From the NCBI GenBank assembly GCA_036389715.1, contig DASVWH010000140.1, forward strand, positions 1 through 9,930: 9,930 nucleotides of DNA, given 5' to 3'. Shown piece after piece: positions 1-6,497 of the stretch. The notes under the pieces are model-generated. The model made no database searches, was not told where the DNA came from, and saw nothing but the letters and a program-made list of their open reading frames with translations. Within the stretch, counting starts at the first letter, position 1. Each line of letters begins with the position of its first letter. A program made the position numbers and the translations under genes. The DNA is from DASVWH01 sp036389715 (GTDB lineage: Bacteria > Acidobacteriota > Blastocatellia > Pyrinomonadales > Pyrinomonadaceae).

Positions 1-24
1 AGACTTCAAGACTCTCTTGCTTTT

Positions 25-59
25 ACTGAAAACTGAAAACCGAAAACTGAAAACTCAAA
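25..59. repeat. Tandem 7-bp repeat, five units (consensus ACTGAAA)
   Basis: Five back-to-back 7-bp units are visible at 25-31, 32-38, 39-45, 46-52 and 53-59. The first, second and fourth read ACTGAAA. The third is ACCGAAA and the fifth ACTCAAA. The array starts to decay right after this and ends 6 bp past the pilB stop codon. Read on the pilB strand it is a T-rich run of TTTCAGT units with no hairpin, so it is not a standard terminator. Heptamer tandem arrays are known between genes in some bacteria, for example the STRR repeats of cyanobacteria. Whether this is the same kind of element is inference. Confidence 0.85.
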
Positions 60-65
60 AACCCT

Positions 66-1790
66 TCACTGCCTGACATTAACCTCTTCAACAAACGTCA
101 CACGATTAATTTCATGGAGCGTAGAGATACCGGCGAAAACCTTTTGCAGGGCGGATTCGCGCAGGCCCGTCAGACCTTCGGCCTCGGCCGCGCGCCGGAC
201 TTCCGAGCCGGGACGCCGCTCGACGATCATCTCGCGGATATTGTCTGTCAGGTCCAGCAGCTCGTGAATGGCCGTGCGCCCGCGATAACCCGTATGATTA
301 CAGGCATCGCACCCGACGCTCATGTAAAAGACGGTCGCCTTATGATTTTCGGGCAGCAGTCCAGACTCCAACAGCTCTACGTCGGTCGGGCGATAGCTCT
401 GTTTGCAGACGCCGCAGAGCATTCGGACCAGGCGCTGTGCGAGCACGCAGTTAAGGCTCGAAACGAAGTTATAAGGCTCGACGCCCATGTTGAGAAAGCG
501 CCCGATGACATCAATGACGTTGTTGGCGTGGACGGTGGTAAAGACCAGGTGGCCCGTCAGCGCGGACTGGATGGCGATCTGCGCCGTCTCGTTGTCGCGG
601 ATTTCGCCGACCATGATCTTGTCCGGGTCATGGCGCAGGATGGAGCGCAGGCCGCGCGCAAACGTCAGGCCCTTCTTCTCGTTGACGGGAATCTGCGTGA
701 TCCCGTGCAGCTGGTACTCGACCGGGTCTTCAATCGTGATGATCTTGTCTTCTTCGTTCCTGATCTCGTTGAGGGCGGCGTAGAGCGTCGTCGTTTTGCC
801 CGAGCCGGTCGGGCCCGTGACGAGCACCATCCCGTAAGGCTCTGCGATGTAGCGGCGAAACTTCCTGATGTCATCTTCGGAGAACCCGACCACGTCCAGG
901 TTCAGATTGCGAAACTCTTCGTTGATCTGCTCTTTGTCGAGAATACGAATGACCGCGTCTTCGCCGTGGACGGTCGGCATGATCGAGACGCGGAAATCCA
1001 CGTTGCGCCCCTTGTAGCGGACGCGGAAGCGCCCGTCCTGCGGCACGCGGCGCTCGGCGATGTCGAGCTCCGACATGACCTTGATGCGCGAGATCAGCGT
1101 CTGGTGATAGGCCAGGTCAATCGGGTCCACCTTGGCGTAGAGCGCGCCGTCAATGCGGTACTTGACCTGCACCTCCGTGTCGCGCGTTTCGATGTGAATG
1201 TCGGAGGCGCGCGACTCCATCGCATTGAAGATGATCGTATCAACCAGCTTGATGATGGGCGACATCTCGGAGTCGGTCGCCAGGCGGTCGAGGTCCAGCA
1301 CCTCTTCGCCCGCCTCCGTCTCCTTGACGAGCGAGATGCGAAAACCGGAGGTCGCCTCCTGGAGCACACGCTGCGTCGCGTCGCCCTTGCGCAGGACGAC
1401 ATCAATGGCCCCGGCCGTGGCGACGTGCGGCACTAACCGCGCGTGCAGAGCGCCCGCCAGCTCGTCCAACTTTTCGAGGTCGGTCGGGTCCGCCATGGCG
1501 ATGTGCAGGCGCTTGCCCTCGCGGCGCAGCGGCACGAACTGGTGGCGGACCATCAGGTCAACGGGCAATTCCGTGAGCAGGGCGTAATCTATCGGCGAAT
1601 CTCCGGTGGGCGGCAGCAGGTCAACGTAGGGCAGACGATAACGCAGCGCCAGCCCGCGCGCCTCGCGCACTTCGGGCGGGTCGCTATCGGCGGGCAGCGA
1701 GGCGGCGGCCGTCGCCTGCGGCACACGGCGCGCCCCTGCTTCATCATAGGCTGAAATTGTTTCCGTATATTCTTCCGACAACTGTTTCAT
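66..1790 (-). CDS. pilB: Type IV pilus extension ATPase PilB (GspE/PulE family)
   Basis: Cytoplasmic hexameric ATPase that powers pilus assembly, working under the PilC platform. The 574-aa length is typical of PilB/GspE. Residues about 45-140 match the later half of the N-terminal GspE/MshEN domain, and 175-570 form the ATPase. Visible motifs are Walker A GPTGSGKT (326-333), Asp box IEDPVEYQ (353-360), Walker B around IMVGEIRD (392-399) and His box TGHLVFTTVHAN (412-423). A zinc-binding tetracysteine follows, C459/C462 and C494/C497; retraction ATPases (PilT) lack it, so this is an assembly-type ATPase. The ATG is preceded by an AGGG at about 9 bp. It lies 48 bp after pilC on the same strand, so the two are probably co-transcribed. 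A GspE of a type II secretion system is the alternative, because no pilin, secretin or pilT is in view to decide. Confidence 0.93.
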   Translation of the reverse strand: MKQLSEEYTETISAYDEAGARRVPQATAAASLPADSDPPEVREARGLALRYRLPYVDLLPPTGDSPIDYALLTELPVDLMVRHQFVPLRREGKRLHIAMADPTDLEKLDELAGALHARLVPHVATAGAIDVVLRKGDATQRVLQEATSGFRISLVKETEAGEEVLDLDRLATDSEMSPIIKLVDTIIFNAMESRASDIHIETRDTEVQVKYRIDGALYAKVDPIDLAYHQTLISRIKVMSELDIAERRVPQDGRFRVRYKGRNVDFRVSIMPTVHGEDAVIRILDKEQINEEFRNLNLDVVGFSEDDIRKFRRYIAEPYGMVLVTGPTGSGKTTTLYAALNEIRNEEDKIITIEDPVEYQLHGITQIPVNEKKGLTFARGLRSILRHDPDKIMVGEIRDNETAQIAIQSALTGHLVFTTVHANNVIDVIGRFLNMGVEPYNFVSSLNCVLAQRLVRMLCGVCKQSYRPTDVELLESGLLPENHKATVFYMSVGCDACNHTGYRGRTAIHELLDLTDNIREMIVERRPGSEVRRAAEAEGLTGLRESALQKVFAGISTLHEINRVTFVEEVNVRQ

Positions 1791-1838
1791 AAAACAAATC
1801 CCTGATGCCGCGGGGGAGGTTGAGGAGCGCCTGGCCTG

Positions 1839-3074
1839 TTAGCGCCCGGAGGAGGCATTCGATATAGAATAAATGATCGGCAGATAGATGCTGAGCAAGA
1901 TCAGCACGACGACACCGCCCATGAAGATAAGAATCGCAGGCTCCAGCGTCGTCGTCAACTGCTCAAGGCGCACCTCGGCCTCCGAATCATAGAAGGTCGA
2001 GACCTCGTCGAGCATCTCGCGCAGGCTGCCCGAACGCTCGCCGACCCCGATCATGTCCAGCGCCAGTTCCGGCATCCATTCGGCCGACGCCAGGCTCTCC
2101 GTAAAAGAACGCCCTTCGCGAATCATCGGGAGGATGTCGGAACTCCTGCGTCGCAGCTCCCGGTTCGTGATGGACTCGGCCGAAATCTCCCAGGATTCGA
2201 CCAGCGTAATGCCGCCCGCCAGGAGCGTCGCCAGCGAGCGCGTGACCTGTGCCACGGACATCTGCTGCAAGAGGCGGCCGACCAGCGGCAGGCGCAGCAG
2301 CGTCCTGTCGAGCTTGAGTCTGCCCGAAGGCGTCCGCAGCCAGAGCACGAGCGCCACCAGGCTGGCCCCGAGCAGCGGCACGAGCCAGTAAAAGTTTGAG
2401 CTTAACCAGCCGGAAATGCCTACGACGATTAGGGTTAGCGTCGGCAGCCGCTTATTGCCGAAGCCCTCGAAGAGGCTCGACATCTGCGGCACGACGTAGA
2501 TCGTCAAAAAGAAGACCATCCCGAAAGAGGCCAGCAGCAGGAGCACCGGGTAGGCCAGCGCGCCGCGAATCTTGCGCACCAGGTTAACGTTGCGCCGCAT
2601 GTAGGCGACGTAGCGGTCGAGCACGTCGTCGAGCGCGCCGGAGCGTTCTCCGGCCAGGATCGAGGCCGTGTAGATGCGCGGGAAGATCGGCCCCTGCGCG
2701 GCGAAGGCGGCCGAGAGCGCCAGCCCGCCGCGAATCTTATCTTCGACATCGGCGAGCACGGTCCCGAGCCCGGCCGACTGCGCGCGCTTGCGCAGCATCG
2801 AGATGGACTGCAAGATCGGGATACCGGCGCGCAGGAGCGCCGCCAGCTGCTGGTTGAAGAGCAGAAAATCGTTGGCTTTGAAGTGTGCGCGCTGGCCCTT
2901 GCCGCCCCGGCGCGTGAGGCCCGAAACGCCCGAAGTCTTCGGCGGCGTGACGGCGAAGACGCGATAGCCCTCGCTTTCGAGCCTGACGCGCGCCTCCTGC
3001 ACACCGACGGCCTCGACGGTGCGCGTCACGACTTCGCCCGCAGGCGTTCCCAGACGACAAATGAACTCGGCCAT
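1839..3074 (-). CDS. pilC: Type IV pilus inner-membrane platform protein PilC (GspF family)
   Basis: Polytopic inner-membrane protein that couples the PilB motor to pilin insertion. The 411-aa length is normal for the family. An N-terminal segment (1-65, starting MAEFICRLGTPAGEVV) matches the usual PilC/GspF start. Two T2SSF repeats follow, about 70-193 and 276-398. Each carries the same short signature, GERSG at 142-146 and again at 345-349, in line with the internal duplication of this family. Hydrophobic segments lie near 173-196, 212-245 and 376-402. It precedes pilB by 48 bp. The ATG is chosen because it gives the family N-terminus, although no Shine-Dalgarno is visible: two TTTCAGC heptamers fill that position. 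GspF of a type II secretion system is the alternative. Confidence 0.93.
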   Translation of the reverse strand: MAEFICRLGTPAGEVVTRTVEAVGVQEARVRLESEGYRVFAVTPPKTSGVSGLTRRGGKGQRAHFKANDFLLFNQQLAALLRAGIPILQSISMLRKRAQSAGLGTVLADVEDKIRGGLALSAAFAAQGPIFPRIYTASILAGERSGALDDVLDRYVAYMRRNVNLVRKIRGALAYPVLLLLASFGMVFFLTIYVVPQMSSLFEGFGNKRLPTLTLIVVGISGWLSSNFYWLVPLLGASLVALVLWLRTPSGRLKLDRTLLRLPLVGRLLQQMSVAQVTRSLATLLAGGITLVESWEISAESITNRELRRRSSDILPMIREGRSFTESLASAEWMPELALDMIGVGERSGSLREMLDEVSTFYDSEAEVRLEQLTTTLEPAILIFMGGVVVLILLSIYLPIIYSISNASSGR

Positions 3075-3097
3075 AATGCTGAAAGCTGAAAGTGGAC

Positions 3098-3131
3098 AAA
3101 AAACTGTCTGCCGTCACGAGCCGGGCAGACA
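3098..3131 (-). terminator. Terminator-like hairpin in the pilC leader
   Basis: On the minus strand an 8-bp perfect stem, TGTCTGCC (3131-3124) pairing with GGCAGACA (3112-3105), encloses an 11-nt loop. It is followed by one G and six T residues (3103-3098). This is the form of an intrinsic terminator and works in one direction only, because the plus strand has no T run. It lies 24 bp before the pilC ATG, so it would act as an attenuator or block read-through into pilC. The stem is short, so activity is uncertain. Confidence 0.5.
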
Positions 3132-3135
3132 CCCG

Positions 3136-3141
3136 AGTATA
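3136..3141 (-). promoter_or_regulatory. Probable pilCB promoter, extended -10
   Basis: The minus strand shows TATACT preceded directly by TGA, an extended -10 of the sigma-70 type. A poor -35 (TTCGCC) lies 17 bp upstream. Transcription would start near 3129-3130, leaving a leader of about 55 nt before pilC. That start falls inside the first arm of the terminator-like hairpin, so either the hairpin serves transcripts from further upstream or the start is a few bases earlier. Confidence 0.4.
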
Positions 3142-3316
3142 TCACGGCGGCGGAATCAGGCGAACCGCGCCGCCCGCTGGAAAGTACACGCCCGCCGAGA
3201 CCGAAAGTTGCATCTCAACCGGGGTAATTCGCACGGCCGGGGCCCTGGCTGCATGGGCGCGCACGGGCTTTCCGGGAATCCGGGCCGACCTTTAAGGGTC
3301 TTTGCGGCTTCCAGTC

Positions 3317-3346
3317 TTGCGCGCCCGCGCGTGCTTGTCCTACAAT
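3317..3346 (+). promoter_or_regulatory. Probable sigma-70 promoter for the first VWA gene
   Basis: TTGCGC at 3317-3322 and TACAAT at 3341-3346 are separated by 18 bp. The -10 matches the consensus at five of six positions. Transcription would start near 3353, giving a leader of roughly 180 nt that contains two hairpins before the VWA start at 3533. Confidence 0.45.
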
Positions 3347-3482
3347 GCGATTTAGCCTTCGCTTAAAACTGGTGGAAGTAGCGAGCGGCAGTCTCCCCGG
3401 AACGCCGTCCACATTGCTTCAACAATCCGTCCTATCATGGCTCGCACCCGCCCGGGTGTGCTCCGATACGGAAGACTATTTT

Positions 3483-3510
3483 CTCTCGGGGAGAAGGTTT
3501 ACCCCGGGAG
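3483..3510 (+). promoter_or_regulatory. 5'-leader hairpin upstream of the first VWA gene
   Basis: CTCTCGGGG (3483-3491) pairs with CCCCGGGAG (3502-3510) in a 9-bp stem with one U-G pair and a 10-nt loop. It ends 13 bp before the GAGGG Shine-Dalgarno (3524-3528) of the gene at 3533. No T run follows, so it is not a terminator. It could steady the transcript or affect ribosome access. I do not recognise it as a known riboswitch. Confidence 0.45.
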
Positions 3511-3532
3511 ATGGAAAGCTACTGAGGGCCAC

Positions 3533-4582
3533 ATGACAGCACCGCGCCGCACGACATTTCACGTCGCGCTTGTCTTCTCTCTCGCATTCGTCGGCGTCCT
3601 GCTCCTGGCGCTCGACCGGGCGAACGCTCAACAACAGACTCCCGCAGCCGGGGCGCAGGAGGAGCAGACCAAGCCCGCCGCAAAGCCCGCCCGAGCCGCG
3701 CCGACGCCCGGGCCGAACGCCGGGACGGAAGCGGGCGAGCAGCTCATCGTCAACACGGATTTAATCACCTTAACCGTAACCGTCACAGATAATTACGGTC
3801 GCTACGTCTCGGGCCTCGACAAGAAAGCCTTCACCGTCTTCGACGATAAGGAGGAGCAGGAGATCGAGTTCTTTTCCGACGACGATGCGCCCGTCTCGGT
3901 CGGCGTCATCTTCGACGTTTCGGGCTCGATGAGCGGCGACAAGATCAGCAAGGCCCGCGAGGCCCTCTCGAAGTTTATTCAGACGAGCCACGATTCGGAC
4001 GAGTACTTCCTGATCGGCTTCAACTCGCGCGCCCAGCTCCTGCTCGACAAGACGCGCGACGGCGACGCCATTCTCAACAAGCTGACCTTCGTCCAGCCGC
4101 GCTCGAACACGGCGCTCTACGATGCCTGCTATCTCGGCGTCGAGAAGGTCACGCGCGGGGCTCACCAGAAACGCGCCCTGCTCTTAATCAGCGACGGGCA
4201 GGATAACGATTCGCGCTACACCTTCAACGAGGTTCGCCGCCTCCTCAAGGAGTCCGATGTCGTGCTCTATTCGGTAGGCATCCTCGGCGGCAGCGACCCC
4301 GGCAACTCGCTCGGCATGGAAGGCCAGGCCATCCTCGACGAGCTGTCGTCGGTCTCCGGCGGCAAGGCGTTTTTCCCGAGCACGGCGGCCGAGATGGACG
4401 AGCTGTTCGAGCGCATCGCGCTTGAGCTGCGCCACCAGTATTCCATCGGCTACAGGCCCAAGAGCTTCGTCAACAACGGCAAGTGGCACAAGATCAAGGT
4501 CAAGCTGACGCCGCCGCGCGGGCTGCCGCGCCTCTTCGTCCGCAGCCGCGAAGGCTATTATGCCGTGACCAACCCGCGCTGA
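3533..4582 (+). CDS. Secreted VWA-domain protein, VWFA-related Acidobacterial family (copy 1)
   Basis: A 349-aa exported protein. Residues 1-32 form a signal peptide: RR near the N-terminus, a hydrophobic core at about 11-27 and a likely cut after ANA (30-32). A Pro/Ala/Gln-rich linker (33-66) leads to a short beta-rich segment (70-118) and a von Willebrand A domain (about 121-300). The MIDAS metal site is complete: D128-x-S130-x-S132, T193 and D221. A C-terminal beta segment follows (301-345). This matches the 'VWFA-related Acidobacterial domain' family, which is secreted and of unknown role; ligand binding is inferred from the fold. The ATG at 3533 is chosen over one at 3437 because it starts the signal peptide and has GAGGG 4 bp upstream. 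The extra 32 residues would bury the signal. Copy 2 follows 285 bp downstream. Confidence 0.88.
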   Translation: MTAPRRTTFHVALVFSLAFVGVLLLALDRANAQQQTPAAGAQEEQTKPAAKPARAAPTPGPNAGTEAGEQLIVNTDLITLTVTVTDNYGRYVSGLDKKAFTVFDDKEEQEIEFFSDDDAPVSVGVIFDVSGSMSGDKISKAREALSKFIQTSHDSDEYFLIGFNSRAQLLLDKTRDGDAILNKLTFVQPRSNTALYDACYLGVEKVTRGAHQKRALLLISDGQDNDSRYTFNEVRRLLKESDVVLYSVGILGGSDPGNSLGMEGQAILDELSSVSGGKAFFPSTAAEMDELFERIALELRHQYSIGYRPKSFVNNGKWHKIKVKLTPPRGLPRLFVRSREGYYAVTNPR

Positions 4583-4867
4583 AAGTTTCCGTCAAGGGCT
4601 TCGAGCCCGGCAACGCGGGGACCCCAAAGGACATCTTTAACAGGTGTACGTGCGGGCGAAACAGCGGTTTTTCGCCACGCTCTTTGCCCCAGCCGCACCG
4701 AGTTGAGCCGTTTCGAGGCGACTCGACAGCCAGGCCGGAAGCGCCCCGCTACTCCCCTCCTCTTCCTAAGGGACGTGGGCGTGCGGGGCGCTTTTAGCTG
4801 AAATAAGGGGCTCCCGGCCAGCCGCTCGACGGCCGACATCCGATTCTCCTTTGGGACACGTTAAGTT
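4583..4867 (+). other. Hairpin-rich spacer between the two VWA genes
   Basis: No gene is supported in these 285 bp. On the plus strand four hairpins can be drawn. GGGCT/AGCCC spans 4596-4608. GCGGGCGAAA pairs with TTTCGCC plus CGC, with one bulged A, over 4652-4680. TCGAG/CTCGA closes a GCGA (GNRA) tetraloop at 4713-4726. The last is the 11-bp terminator stem at 4739-4793. Together they could be the 3' UTR of the first VWA gene or a small structured RNA ending at the terminator. No clear promoter was found inside the spacer, nor a convincing one for the second VWA gene. Confidence 0.45.
4739..4795 (+). terminator. Intrinsic terminator after the first VWA gene
   Basis: AAGCGCCCCGC (4739-4749) pairs perfectly with GCGGGGCGCTT (4783-4793), an 11-bp GC-rich stem that ends in a run of four T (4792-4795). 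The loop is 33 nt, longer than usual. It lies 157 bp past the VWA stop codon and 73 bp before the next start, which suggests that the two VWA genes are at least partly separate transcription units. Confidence 0.6.
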
Positions 4868-6115
4868 ATGAAGAACGCTTTAGCTCACACGCCCGCCCGC
4901 GCCCGTCGCGCCACGCTGTTGCTCGTTGTCCTGATGCTGGCGCTGGCGCTGCTGGCCGTCTCGCACAAGGGGCGGGCACAGACGCCGCAGACGGGACGCC
5001 CGCGCCGCGCCGCCGCGACCACGCCGACGCCGACGCCCGCCAGGCAGACGCCCGCGCCGCGCCCGACGCCCGGACGCGTCCCGCAGGGGCAGGTCGTCCT
5101 CCCCGATACGCCGCCCGACATGCCCAACCCCGTCGGCCAGGAGATCGGCGAGGAAGGCACGCTCAAGATTGACACGGAGCTGGTCAACCTCAACGTCCGC
5201 GTGATAGACCGCAACAACCGTCCGATTAACGACGTGCGGCAGGACGAGATTCGCGTCTTTGAAAACGGCGTCCCGCAGCAGGTCTTCTCCTTTTCCAGGG
5301 AGGAAGTGCCGATTAGCTACGGCCTGGCGATTGATACTTCCGGCTCGCTCCGGGCGCAGCTGCCGCAGGTGATAGAGGCCGGAAAGGTCATCATCAACAG
5401 CAACAAGCCGGGCGACGAGACCTTCCTCGTGCGCTTTATCTCCAGCGACAAGATCGAACAGGTGCAGGACTTCACCTCGAAGAAGGAAGACCTGCTCGAC
5501 GCCCTCGAAACCTTCTACACGGAGGGCGGGCAGACGGCCATCCTTGACGCCGTCTACGTCTCGGCCGAGCACGTCGCCGAGTATAAGAAGGGCGACGATA
5601 ATGACCGCCGCCGCCGCGCCCTGATCGTCGTCACGGACGGCGAAGAGCGCGGCAGCACCTATAAGAAGGAGGAGCTTTTCGCGCGGCTGCGCGAGGCCGA
5701 CGTGCAGATTTACGTCATCGGCTTCGTCGGCGAGCTGGAGAAAGAGGGGGGCTTCATTCGTAAGAGCAAGCATGACGAGGCCGTTGATCTTCTTAACCGC
5801 CTGGCCAAGGAGACGGGCGGCCGCGCCTTCTTCCCGGAATCCTTGTCGGACCTGCCGAAAATCTCCGCGGAGATCGTGCGCGACCTGCGGACGCAGTACG
5901 TCGTCAGCTACAGTCCGACGAACAAGGAGCGCGACGGGTCGTACAGGGCCATCCGCGTCACGATTGCCGATACGCCCGGCAAAGATAAGCGCATCGCCCT
6001 GACGCGCGCCGGACGCATCGCCGGACGCGAGGGCGGCATGACCAGACCCGCCGCCACGACTGCGCCCGCCATCCGCGGCAACGCCCGCCCCGCGGCCAAC
6101 GGCCGCAATCCATAA
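4868..6115 (+). CDS. Secreted VWA-domain protein, VWFA-related Acidobacterial family (copy 2)
   Basis: A 415-aa exported protein, paralogous to copy 1. The signal peptide has a basic start (RARR, 11-14), a hydrophobic core at 16-31 and a likely cut after GRA (35-37). A Thr/Pro-rich linker with TPTPTP runs to about residue 85, then a beta segment with a FENGV motif (131-135) leads into the VWA domain (about 149-345). The MIDAS residues are D156-x-S158-x-S160, T223 and D257, all present. The C-terminal segment (346-385) resembles that of copy 1. A basic, Ala/Arg/Pro-rich tail (386-415) is extra. An in-frame TAA lies one codon before the ATG, so this is the earliest possible ATG start; no clear Shine-Dalgarno is seen. 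The function is unknown; a protein-binding role outside the membrane is inferred from the fold. Confidence 0.87.
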   Translation: MKNALAHTPARARRATLLLVVLMLALALLAVSHKGRAQTPQTGRPRRAAATTPTPTPARQTPAPRPTPGRVPQGQVVLPDTPPDMPNPVGQEIGEEGTLKIDTELVNLNVRVIDRNNRPINDVRQDEIRVFENGVPQQVFSFSREEVPISYGLAIDTSGSLRAQLPQVIEAGKVIINSNKPGDETFLVRFISSDKIEQVQDFTSKKEDLLDALETFYTEGGQTAILDAVYVSAEHVAEYKKGDDNDRRRRALIVVTDGEERGSTYKKEELFARLREADVQIYVIGFVGELEKEGGFIRKSKHDEAVDLLNRLAKETGGRAFFPESLSDLPKISAEIVRDLRTQYVVSYSPTNKERDGSYRAIRVTIADTPGKDKRIALTRAGRIAGREGGMTRPAATTAPAIRGNARPAANGRNP

Positions 6116-6139
6116 TCGCCCGACGATAGAGAAATGAAG

Positions 6140-6188
6140 ACGCGTTGACGCGGCGAACAGGAAGCTCTCGCCGCGTCAACGCGTTTTT
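6140..6188 (+). terminator. Strong intrinsic terminator between convergent genes
   Basis: A perfect 17-bp stem pairs 6140-6156 with 6168-6184, leaving an 11-nt loop and a run of five T (6184-6188) on the plus strand. It ends transcription of the second VWA gene. The minus strand after the stem is only partly T-rich (TCTTCATTTC), so it may also stop the convergent corA-side transcript less efficiently. It is the clearest terminator in the window. Confidence 0.92.
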
Positions 6189-6203
6189 CGTCGCCCGTGC
6201 GTT

Positions 6204-6497
6204 TTAAGGGGCTGGCGGCGCTGTTGAAATCAGGTAAGCGATAAAGGCTATGAAGGCCAGCGAGAGGACGAGGATGATGGCGGCTATCGGGGCCAGGCCG
6301 AAGAAGCGCCAGCTATCGTCGTCCTTCTCCGTAAATTCTTTCGGCAGCCTGAACTCGCCCGTGTCAACCGAGATCACGCCGTCGCCCTTGCCTGCGCGCT
6401 CTTCGGGCGGGGCCAGCCGCGCGGCCATCTCGGCGGGCGTCTCATCGCTCGTCAAGACCGGGTTATGCTCGTGATGCGACTCTTCTTTCACAGCCAT
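6204..6497 (-). CDS. Small single-pass membrane protein coupled to corA
   Basis: Unrecognised 97-aa protein. The first 65 residues are polar, with a His cluster SHHEH (7-11) and many acidic residues. One strong hydrophobic segment (67-91) follows, then a short TAPPAP tail, so it should sit in the inner membrane with the polar part probably in the cytoplasm. Its ATG overlaps the end of corA by 10 bp in another frame. An AGGAAG lies 5 bp upstream, inside corA (6503-6508). That Shine-Dalgarno and the overlap make translation, and coupling to corA, likely. A role as a CorA partner is inference from position only. The His cluster is too short to claim metal binding. Confidence 0.75.
   Translation of the reverse strand: MAVKEESHHEHNPVLTSDETPAEMAARLAPPEERAGKGDGVISVDTGEFRLPKEFTEKDDDSWRFFGLAPIAAIILVLSLAFIAFIAYLISTAPPAP

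Larger units (their letters stand above)
3075..3532. other. Divergent intergenic region between pilC and the first VWA gene
   Basis: These 458 bp hold no convincing gene. Short open frames here have no recognisable protein character and no ribosome binding site. The pilC side carries two GCTGAAA heptamers (3078-3091), a terminator-like hairpin (3098-3131) and an extended -10 promoter (3136-3141), all read on the minus strand. The VWA side carries a promoter ending in TACAAT (3341-3346), a small hairpin CACCC/GGGTG (3445-3458) and a 9-bp hairpin (3483-3510), read on the plus strand. A near-palindrome, GACCTTTAAGGGTC, sits at 3287-3300. No mobile-element remnant is seen. Confidence 0.75.

Noticed and set aside
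114..1436. 440-aa open frame on the plus strand, antisense to pilB
   Set aside because: It lies wholly inside pilB, has no ribosome binding site and shows a shadow-like composition rich in Asp, Arg, Val and Ala. Long antisense frames are expected in GC-rich coding DNA.
3437..3532. In-frame 32-residue N-terminal extension of the first VWA protein
   Set aside because: It would bury the signal peptide, has no ribosome binding site, and covers the leader hairpins; the ATG at 3533 has GAGGG and a proper signal peptide.
4483..4797. 104-aa plus-strand frame over the end of the first VWA gene and the spacer
   Set aside because: It starts inside the VWA gene in another frame, without a ribosome binding site, and ends inside the terminator; the composition looks like noncoding DNA.
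4880..5773. 297-aa open frame on the minus strand, antisense to the second VWA gene
   Set aside because: It mirrors a gene with clear signal peptide and MIDAS motifs, and contains no recognisable domain of its own.
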